Made by a program: the position numbers and the translations under genes. A stretch of DNA of 6,501 bases, from positions 1-6,501 of the forward strand of contig DIZV01000100.1 of NCBI GenBank assembly GCA_002427995.1, written 5' to 3'. The notes below the pieces were generated by a model. It made no database searches. It was given only the letters and a program-made list of their open reading frames with translations, and was not told the origin of the DNA. Every line of letters starts with the position of its first letter. Position 1 is the stretch's first letter. This stretch comes from Chloroflexi bacterium UBA6019 (GTDB taxonomy: Bacteria; Chloroflexota; Dormibacteria; Dormibacterales; Dormibacteraceae). This document shows, piece by piece, positions 1 through 6,501 of this stretch.

Positions 1-147
1 CCGACCGGGAACCTCAAGTACAACGTCGACTTTCGGTCCGTCTACCAGGAGATCCTCTCGGCGCACCTCGGCGCCGACGCCCAAGAGGTGCTCGGGGACA
101 CCTTCGAGCCGGTCCCCTTCATCAGGTCGGCGGTGGGGGTCACCTGA
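1..147 (+). CDS. DUF1501 family protein, C-terminal end (partial)
   Basis: Only the last 48 codons are present, in frame 1, ending in TGA at 145-147; the gene starts before the window. The tail has the pattern seen at the C-terminus of DUF1501 proteins: an N-x-D-F-R-S-V-Y stretch (residues 8-15 of the fragment), then a short helix, then a V-L-G-D-x-F-E-P segment near the end. DUF1501 proteins are usually twin-arginine-exported proteins with a sulfatase/phosphatase-like fold, often encoded beside DUF1800 proteins, and their biochemical role is largely undefined. The family call is recognition from memory of a short tail, so the N-terminal signal and any active-site residues cannot be checked here. 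The next gene begins 4 nt after the stop, so the two are probably cotranscribed. Confidence 0.72.
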   Translation, partial: PTGNLKYNVDFRSVYQEILSAHLGADAQEVLGDTFEPVPFIRSAVGVT

Positions 148-151
148 GGCC

Positions 152-364
152 ATGCCGGGCTGGGTGCTGAAGCTCGCCGCCTGCCTCCTGACCGGCGTCG
201 CCACGGCCGGCTCGGCCGGCTACGTCACGAGTCACCTCAAGAGCCCCTCGGCGCCCCTCAATCCGCGGGTGGTCGCGTCCGGCCCCGTCGGTCGCCTCAC
301 CCTCACCCCGAGCATTCGGTCGAGTGCCGACCAGCAACCGCTCACCTTCACCAGTGTCTCCTGA
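152..364 (+). CDS. Small membrane-anchored or secreted protein, unknown function
   Basis: This is a 70-residue protein with an ATG start 4 nt after the DUF1501 stop. TGAGG at 145-149 is a weak and rather close Shine-Dalgarno candidate. Residues 5-24 are hydrophobic and follow a short N-terminus with one Lys, which fits an uncleaved anchor or a signal peptide. The remainder is polar and rich in Ser, Pro and Thr, as expected for a short extracytoplasmic tail. I do not recognise a family. It has no CxxC or CxxCH motif and no S/T-G-A-S/T flavinylation motif, so it is not an obvious acceptor for the ApbE encoded next. The L-A-A-C at residues 8-11 resembles a lipobox but sits before the hydrophobic segment and is probably not functional. 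Its place between DUF1501 and apbE suggests a role in the same envelope process. The reading frame is plausible but short. Confidence 0.55.
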   Translation: MPGWVLKLAACLLTGVATAGSAGYVTSHLKSPSAPLNPRVVASGPVGRLTLTPSIRSSADQQPLTFTSVS

Positions 365-1172
365 CTCCCTCGAGTTCGAGTCGCTCGGGACCACCTGCAG
401 CCTCTTCGGGGCCGGGACCCCTCCTGGTGCCCTGGCCGAGGGCCGCGCCTGGGTCGAGGAGATGCACCGGCGGCTGACGCGCTTCGAGCCCGCCAGCGAG
501 CTCTCCGCCTTCAACGCCTCCGCCGGCGACTGGGTCCGGGTGAGCCCCGCCCTCGAAGCCCTGCTCCGGGAGGCCCTGCGCGCCCACCGCATCTCCGGAG
601 GGCTGGTCCACGCCGGGGTCCTCCACGCGATCATCGCGGCCGGTTACGGCCGCACTTTCAGCCAGGGCCCGACAGTCACCGCTCGGGACACCGTCACCCT
701 CGACCCGGTACCGCTCCTGCCCAACATGCTGGAGGTGAGCCCGGGTGCCGCGCGGCTGCGGCCTGGCTACGGGATCGACCTCGGCGGGATCGCCAAGGGC
801 TGGCTCGCCGACCGCCTGGCCGAGCGGCTCGGCGAGAACTGCCTCGTCAACCTCGGCGGTGACCTCTTCGCGCGTGGCGCCGGGCTCGACGGCCGGGGGT
901 GGCCGGTCGGCTTCGGGGGCACCACCGTCTTCCTGCGAAACCGTGGAGCCGCCACCAGCGGCACCCGCCGGCGCAGCTGGGGGGACGGCCTTCACCACCT
1001 CGTGGACCCCCGCACCGGTCGCCCGGCGAAGACCGACCTCGCCGAGGTTTCAGTCATCGCCGCCAGTGGGGCGGACGCCGAGATCCACGCCAAGACCGCC
1101 TTCCTGCTCGGCCGGCGGGCGGCCGAGTTCTACCTCGAGCAGAACGCGCCCGGCTGGTACCTGGCCCCGTGA
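354..1172 (+). CDS. apbE: FAD:protein FMN transferase, ApbE family
   Basis: ApbE enzymes use FAD as donor and attach FMN covalently to a Thr/Ser of target proteins with Mg2+, maturing flavoproteins of electron-transfer complexes. Counting from the GTG at 354, visible family motifs are G-T-T (12-14), I-D-L-G-G-I-A-K-G (141-149), N-L-G-G-D (166-170), A-T-S-G (200-203), H-H-L-V-D-P-x-T-G (214-222), and an acidic A-D-A-E segment (240-243) followed by K-T-A (247-249), near the expected metal site. At about 272 residues it is slightly shorter than many family members. There is no signal peptide or lipobox, so the enzyme appears cytoplasmic. The GTG at 354 puts the G-T-T motif at the usual distance from the N-terminus and overlaps the upstream stop by 11 nt; an in-frame GTG at 324 would add 10 residues. 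Neither has a clear ribosome-binding site. The stop overlaps the next start (GTGA), indicating translational coupling to the membrane heme protein. No flavin-acceptor protein is visible in the window. Confidence 0.93.
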   Translation: MSPDSLEFESLGTTCSLFGAGTPPGALAEGRAWVEEMHRRLTRFEPASELSAFNASAGDWVRVSPALEALLREALRAHRISGGLVHAGVLHAIIAAGYGRTFSQGPTVTARDTVTLDPVPLLPNMLEVSPGAARLRPGYGIDLGGIAKGWLADRLAERLGENCLVNLGGDLFARGAGLDGRGWPVGFGGTTVFLRNRGAATSGTRRRSWGDGLHHLVDPRTGRPAKTDLAEVSVIAASGADAEIHAKTAFLLGRRAAEFYLEQNAPGWYLAP

Positions 1173-1717
1173 CCTTGGACCAGTTCTTCTGGGTGCTCGG
1201 GCGCGTCAGCGGCCTGTCCAGCTTCGCCGCACTTTCGATCTCGCTGGTCACCGGCGTTGCGATCCGTTCGGGCCTGCTCGGCCCGCTTGCCGCCAACCGG
1301 GCGCTGAAGTCGGCCCACGAATTCACCGCGATCCTCTGGATCCCGCTCGGCGGGCTCCACGTCGTGAGCCTGCTTTTCGACCAGACGGCCCGCGTCTCGC
1401 CGCTCGACGTGGTGGTCCCCTTCCTCTCCGGCTATGACGCCGTCGGGAGGCTGGCCCTCGGCCTCGGGACGATCGCCTTCGACCTCTTCGCGCTGGTGGC
1501 GATCACGGGCTGGCTCCGCGGCCGGATGGAGCGGCGGGCCTGGACCTGGATCCACCGCCTCGCCTACCTTGCGTTCGCCGTCATGTTCCTCCACGCCGTC
1601 CTCGGCGGAAGCGACTTCAGCTCGCCCGAGGTGAGCGCGCTGACGTGGTCGACCGCCTTCGCTCTGGGGGTGCTCAGCCTGGCTCGGGTGCTCTGGGGAC
1701 GTCTGCCGGCGCGCTGA
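1169..1717 (+). CDS. Ferric-reductase-like transmembrane heme protein
   Basis: This is a 182-residue membrane protein of the ferric reductase-like transmembrane (FRD / MsrQ-YedZ-like) class, which moves electrons across the membrane through b-type hemes. Hydrophobic segments lie near residues 9-31, 50-70, 95-116, 130-146 and 158-175, giving about five helices. Four histidines have the classic two-pair arrangement: H50 and H64 in one helix, H129 and H142 in another, so two stacked hemes could be ligated. There is no cytoplasmic FAD/NAD(P)H domain, so electrons must come from a partner. The GTG start at 1169 overlaps the apbE stop as GTGA; the same frame is open further upstream, but that part is out-of-frame apbE sequence. 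Pairing with apbE suggests that this protein hands electrons to, or receives them from, a covalently flavinylated protein. The physiological partner is not identified. The last 44 nt overlap the 3' end of the convergent protease gene. Confidence 0.88.
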   Translation: MTLDQFFWVLGRVSGLSSFAALSISLVTGVAIRSGLLGPLAANRALKSAHEFTAILWIPLGGLHVVSLLFDQTARVSPLDVVVPFLSGYDAVGRLALGLGTIAFDLFALVAITGWLRGRMERRAWTWIHRLAYLAFAVMFLHAVLGGSDFSSPEVSALTWSTAFALGVLSLARVLWGRLPAR

Positions 1718-3044
1718 GGCGCAGCGCCCGGATCTGCTCGCGGAGCTCCTGCTCGGCGGCCAGCGGCTGATCCAGCTCGCTCCGCTCGCGATGCCAGCGC
1801 TCCAGCGCCAGCTCGATCTGCGCCCGCTGCAGGCGGCCGACCGGAAGGTAGCCGCGGGGGCCGGCGGCCAGCCGGGCCCGCAACCGGCGCTCGGGGCGAG
1901 CGAGGATCGCGACCTCCGCCGGCTCGACCGCGCCTTCGCCGGTCGCCGCCTCCAGCTCCAGCTGCCGCTCCAGGTTGCGGCCCTCGATCCGCCGCCCGAG
2001 CAGGAGGAGGACCAGGACAACAGCCGTGAAGGGACCGTTCATGGCCAGGACCCGGAGATGGACCTGGAGCAGCGTCACCGCTCCGGTGCCGAGCGGGAAG
2101 AAGGTCAGCCAGGCATCCCAGGCGAAGTGGGCCGCGATGGCGGCGAGCCAGCCGCAGGCGATCGCGAGGACCTGCCGGCGGCGGCTCGTGAGCTGTCGCG
2201 CGATGCCGATCCCCGCCCCCACCAGCGCGGTGTAGGTGGCGTGGCCGAAGAAGAGGTCGAGGACCTGCCGGTGGTACCACTGGAACCCGGCGGCGTAAGG
2301 CCCAAAGAGCGAGTCCAGGTAGGTCATGTAGCCGACCGTTTCCATGAAGTTGAAGCCCAGCCCCACCGCGGCGCCGTAGACGATCCCGTCGACGACGTCG
2401 TGGAACTCGTCGCGCATGACGAGGTAGAGGAGGAGGACGGCCACCCCCTTCGCCAGCTCTTCGAAGAGGCCCGCCGAAAAGGCGTTGGACGCGTCCAGCC
2501 CGGGCCCGGGGAGGAGGACGTGGACGGACCAGGACTGGAAGAGCCCCTCCACCCAGATGACGAGGGAGGTCGCGACGACGGCGCCCCATGCGGTTGCCAC
2601 CAGCACCAGCCGCCAGGGCTCCTTCTCCTCCCGGTCGAGGCGGTGCACCACCCAGAGGCCGAAGCCGGTCGTGGGCAGGCAGGCCAGCGCCGAGAGGGCC
2701 GCCGCCGCCGGGCCCGCCTCCCGGGTGAAGAGGAAGACGTCGAGCAGCAGCAGCCAGAGCAGGAGCGCGAGCGCGAAAAGGGTCGCCGCCCAGAGCCGGT
2801 GGCGCCGGCGATCGGCCGGGTTGTGCTCGAAGGCGCCAAGGCCGACCCAGGTGGCGCCCGCCATGAGGGCGACGGCGGGTAGCCCGAGCAGCGCGCCCCG
2901 GCCGGGGATCCGGTCGAGAGAGAGGTAGCTGAGGGCCGAGCTGGCGACGAGGACCAGAAAGAGCACGGCCGCCAGGGAGATCGCCAGCCGGTAGCGGGCG
3001 GGCCGCCGGTGGCGCGGATTGGCGGCGCGGGCCGTGATGCTCAC
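1674..3044 (-). CDS. PrsW-family intramembrane metalloprotease
   Basis: This is a 456-residue polytopic protein of the PrsW/MEROPS M82 type. In Bacillus subtilis PrsW makes the first cut in the anti-sigma factor RsiW; relatives are found widely. The diagnostic motifs are present: E-E-x-x-K at E195, E196 and K199; F-N-F-M-E ending at E235; H268 in F-G-H-A-T; and H306 with D310 in A-H-F-A-W-D. I count about nine or ten membrane segments between residues 20 and 350. After the last one comes a charged, mostly helical cytoplasmic tail of about 100 residues (roughly 352-456), rich in Arg and Glu, which is longer than in minimal PrsW proteins and might bind a partner or tune activity. The GTG start at 3044 overlaps the upstream stop (GTGA), so it is translated from the same message. 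No anti-sigma factor or sigma factor gene is in the window, so the substrate is unknown. Confidence 0.9.
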   Translation of the reverse strand: MSITARAANPRHRRPARYRLAISLAAVLFLVLVASSALSYLSLDRIPGRGALLGLPAVALMAGATWVGLGAFEHNPADRRRHRLWAATLFALALLLWLLLLDVFLFTREAGPAAAALSALACLPTTGFGLWVVHRLDREEKEPWRLVLVATAWGAVVATSLVIWVEGLFQSWSVHVLLPGPGLDASNAFSAGLFEELAKGVAVLLLYLVMRDEFHDVVDGIVYGAAVGLGFNFMETVGYMTYLDSLFGPYAAGFQWYHRQVLDLFFGHATYTALVGAGIGIARQLTSRRRQVLAIACGWLAAIAAHFAWDAWLTFFPLGTGAVTLLQVHLRVLAMNGPFTAVVLVLLLLGRRIEGRNLERQLELEAATGEGAVEPAEVAILARPERRLRARLAAGPRGYLPVGRLQRAQIELALERWHRERSELDQPLAAEQELREQIRALRLSAPADVPRAPEPG

Positions 3045-3526
3045 GTCCGCTCGACCTCGATCAGCCGCCGGGCGAGCACCTCGACCGGCTGCCCGTGTGA
3101 GATGCGCTCCACCACGAACAGGTAGGTTCCCGGGATGTTCCGCCGGAGCCCGGCCGGCAGCGCGACCGGGATCGGCCCCGGAGGCATCGCGGCCGCCGGA
3201 GCCGGGCCGACCTGCCCGACGACCTCGCCGAAGGAGTCGAACCAGCGGGCCGCGACGACCGTCCCGGCGGGAATCGACGACCAGTCGACGACCGCGGCGA
3301 AGGGCTCGTCGCGGCGGAAGCTCTCGCGAGCGGTCCCGCCCGCGGAGCGGTTCGAAGAGTCGTAGGCGTAAACACCGGCGACGCGGGCGACGGTGCCCGT
3401 CGCCTGGCCGGGCGGTTCGAAGCTGAGGAACTCCACGATCCCGGCCGCGAAGATCGCCATTGCCAGGATGCCGACGAGCTTGATCGCCCGGTAGAGAGGA
3501 AGGATCTCGTCGGGCCGCGCGATCAC
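3041..3526 (-). CDS. Single-pass membrane protein with probable beta-sandwich outer domain
   Basis: This is a 161-residue protein of no family I can name. A short cytoplasmic N-terminus is followed by one hydrophobic helix at about residues 14-35 with no obvious cleavage site, so it is probably a membrane anchor. The rest (about 40-161) is beta-rich. It contains a W-x-x-I-P-A-G-T turn (82-89) and, near the end, a P-G-T-Y-L-F-V-V-E strand followed by a closing I-E-V strand, a pattern common in Ig-like or other beta-sandwich extracytoplasmic domains. The start is the GTG at 3526; the next in-frame Met lies inside the membrane helix and would destroy it. No Shine-Dalgarno sequence precedes the GTG, and a promoter ends just upstream, so translation may be leaderless. 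The stop overlaps the protease start. It could be a partner, regulator or substrate of that protease, but this is inferred from operon position only. Confidence 0.72.
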   Translation of the reverse strand: MIARPDEILPLYRAIKLVGILAMAIFAAGIVEFLSFEPPGQATGTVARVAGVYAYDSSNRSAGGTARESFRRDEPFAAVVDWSSIPAGTVVAARWFDSFGEVVGQVGPAPAAAMPPGPIPVALPAGLRRNIPGTYLFVVERISHGQPVEVLARRLIEVERT

Positions 3527-3533
3527 CGGGGTG

Positions 3534-3561
3534 AGTGTAAGAGCGTGGGTATACTTTTCAA
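3534..3561 (-). promoter_or_regulatory. Predicted promoter of the membrane-protein/PrsW operon
   Basis: On the minus strand, TTGAAA (3561-3556) is followed after 16 nt by TACACT (3539-3534). These match the vegetative consensus boxes at 5 of 6 and 4 of 6 positions. The expected transcription start, 5-8 nt after the -10 box, falls at 3529-3526, on or within 3 nt of the GTG start codon at 3526. That would give a message with practically no leader, consistent with the missing ribosome-binding site. The call rests on consensus matching only. Confidence 0.45.
3550..3555 (+). promoter_or_regulatory. Predicted -10 box of the tRNA-Leu promoter
   Basis: TATACT matches the vegetative -10 consensus at 5 of 6 positions and lies 15 nt before the mature tRNA 5' end, leaving room for a leader of about 8 nt that RNase P would remove. 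No convincing -35 box is seen at the right distance (about 3527-3533 is G-rich). The element lies within the spacer of the promoter predicted on the opposite strand, so the two transcription units may compete for RNA polymerase. Confidence 0.45.
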
Positions 3562-3569
3562 CTCGCTGA

Positions 3570-3655
3570 GCGGCGGTGGCGGAACGGCAGACGCGCTAGG
3601 TTCAGGACCTAGTGGGGGCAACCCCGTGGAGGTTCAAATCCTCTTCGCCGCACCA
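3570..3655 (+). tRNA. tRNA-Leu (anticodon CAG)
   Basis: The full cloverleaf can be folded by hand. The acceptor stem 3570-3576 pairs with 3645-3651, closing with one G-U pair. A D arm follows with a short GCG/CGC stem. The anticodon stem 3596-3600 pairs with 3608-3612 around the loop 3601-3607, placing CAG at 3603-3605. A long class II variable arm follows (GGGG 3614-3617, loop GCAA, CCCC 3622-3625), as required for Leu. The T arm has stem 3628-3632 with 3640-3644 and loop TTCAAAT. Discriminator base A3652, characteristic of leucine tRNAs, is followed by an encoded CCA at 3653-3655. The tRNA reads CTG, a very common Leu codon in this GC-rich sequence. Open frames crossing this stretch on either strand are not genes. 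Confidence 0.97.
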
Positions 3656-3690
3656 GCGATCCCGACTCCCATCTCGCCGTTCCCCTCCGC

Positions 3691-3696
3691 GAGGAG
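3691..3696 (+). promoter_or_regulatory. Strong Shine-Dalgarno site ahead of the broken receiver gene
   Basis: GAGGAG lies 7 nt before GTG 3704 and 10 nt before ATG 3707, the best ribosome-binding match I see in the window. The frame it serves (frame 2) runs only to TGA 3800-3802, so translation started here now ends just as the receiver domain begins in frame 1. CTCC (3685-3688) can pair with GGAG (3693-3696) around a GCGA tetraloop, so the site may be partly masked in the RNA. Confidence 0.4.
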
Positions 3697-3703
3697 TGAA
3701 CCC

Positions 3704-4161
3704 GTGATGACCCTTTTCCTGCCGCCCCAGCAGCGCCCCGCGAGGAATCGTTCCTCCTCTTCCGCCTGGCGGGTGACAACCGACCGCCGCAGGTGGCGTT
3801 GATCGAGGACGACCTCGCGATCGCCACCAGGTACCGGCTGCAGCTGGAGACGGATGGCTTCGAGGTGGCCCACGCCCCCGATGGGGCGACCGGCCTGCAC
3901 CTGGTTCAGGAGTGAGTTCCGGACCTGATCCGGCTCGACATCCGGCGACCGCAGGTGCCCGGGCTCGACGTCCTTCGTTCGATCTCCGCCGATCCCCGGC
4001 TGGCGGGAGTCCCAGTCCTGATCCTCTCCAACTACGGCGAGCCGTCGATGATCCGCGAGGGCATGCAGCTCGGTGCCCGGGACTACCGGGTCAAGTCCCA
4101 GACGACGTCGGTACAGCTCTCCGAGAGACTTCGCGCCTACCTGCCGTTCCCGATCGGCTGA
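3704..4161 (+). pseudogene. Broken stand-alone response-regulator receiver (CheY-like)
   Basis: Read in frame 1 from 3793, the DNA encodes a complete receiver domain of 122 codons interrupted by one TGA at 3913-3915 (codon 41). Counting from 3793, the acidic residues E5, D6 and D7, the phospho-acceptor D49 in L-D-I, P53, S79 and K101 are all present with spacings that match CheY-like proteins without gaps (D49 to S79 is 30, S79 to K101 is 22). The TGA falls at the end of helix 2, where families usually have a polar residue; CGA or GGA are the simplest ancestors. A second lesion is likely at the start: the Shine-Dalgarno-preceded GTG 3704 / ATG 3707 and a GTG at 3773 lie in frame 2, and restoring one base near 3785-3792 would join M-T-T-D-R-R directly to V-A-L-I-E-D-D. 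No output domain follows. Two lesions suggest a recent pseudogene, but sequencing error is possible. The start coordinate is uncertain; internal GTG 3955 could give only a 68-residue fragment. Confidence 0.75.
3742..3756 (+). repeat. Short perfect inverted repeat, possible hairpin after tRNA-Leu
   Basis: GAGGAA and TTCCTC form a perfect 6-bp stem around a TCG loop, about 90 nt after the tRNA 3' end. A second, shorter GC-rich inverted repeat (CCGCC / GGCGG, 3762-3772) follows. There is no T-run, so this is not a standard intrinsic terminator. It could help tRNA 3'-end processing or attenuate readthrough into the broken receiver gene, or be chance in GC-rich DNA. Confidence 0.25.
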
Positions 4162-4165
4162 GCGG

Positions 4166-6501
<2,336 letters not shown>

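Noticed and set aside
173..184. Lipobox (L-A-A-C) in the 70-residue protein
   Set aside because: The Cys is residue 11 and comes before most of the hydrophobic stretch, so there is no proper signal region for a lipoprotein.
348..998. Minus-strand open frame (216 codons) opposite apbE
   Set aside because: The product is low complexity and shows no motif, while the plus-strand ApbE motifs span the entire stretch.
1791..2882. Long plus-strand open frame (363 codons) opposite the PrsW gene
   Set aside because: Its product is Arg/Pro/Glu/Gly-rich with no domain logic. The opposite frame has a coherent membrane protein with all PrsW motifs, so this is a GC-driven antisense shadow.
3631..3655. tRNA-Leu 3' end as an integration (att) site
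   Set aside because: No second copy of the tRNA 3' segment appears in the window, and there is no integrase or other mobile gene. The broken receiver next to it is explained by point lesions.
3545..3900. Open frames on both strands crossing tRNA-Leu
   Set aside because: They run through a complete tRNA cloverleaf and show no protein-like composition or family motif.
3913..3915. TGA as selenocysteine or a reassigned sense codon
   Set aside because: TGA clearly ends other genes here (145-147, 364, 1172 and, on the minus strand, 1674, 3041 and 4166). The receiver family has no Cys/Sec at this position, and I see no obvious SECIS-like hairpin just downstream.

Overview
The window is strongly GC-rich, with codons ending mostly in G or C. 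It uses many GTG starts, has several stop/start overlaps of the GTGA type, and shows few clear Shine-Dalgarno sites. The gene content (a DUF1501 tail, an ApbE plus ferric-reductase-like pair, PrsW, a stand-alone receiver, a PknB-type kinase) and the predicted leaderless start suggest a GC-rich environmental bacterium of the Chloroflexota / Dormibacterota / Actinomycetota kind. This assignment is tentative because no phylogenetic marker is present.

Layout. Positions 1-1717 (+ strand) hold a tightly packed run: the last 48 codons of a DUF1501-type protein, a 70-residue membrane-anchored or secreted small protein, an ApbE-type FAD:protein FMN transferase, and a four-histidine ferric-reductase-like transmembrane protein. 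The spacing (4-nt gap, short overlap, GTGA overlap) suggests one operon for extracytoplasmic redox or flavin chemistry. Positions 1674-3526 (- strand) hold a two-gene unit that converges on it: a single-pass membrane protein with a probable beta-sandwich outer domain, then a PrsW-family intramembrane metalloprotease joined by a GTGA overlap. A predicted promoter places the transcription start at or next to the GTG of the first gene.

Positions 3570-3655 (+) encode tRNA-Leu(CAG) with CCA in the DNA. Its -10 element lies inside the promoter region of the divergent minus-strand unit. Downstream of it (about 3704-4161, +) is a CheY-like receiver gene. All its phosphorylation-site residues are still readable, but it is interrupted by an in-frame TGA and apparently also by a one-base frameshift near its start: a recent pseudogene or a pair of sequence errors.

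Positions 4166-6501 (-) hold most of one large gene that continues past the right edge. It fuses the C-lobe of a Ser/Thr protein kinase, a Cys/His-rich zinc-binding module, an unrecognised alpha/beta region, a winged-helix-like region and a complete AAA+ ATPase. This is the most unusual object in the window. It looks like a soluble one-polypeptide signalling machine, in which a kinase and possible zinc-dependent recognition are coupled to an AAA+ motor.
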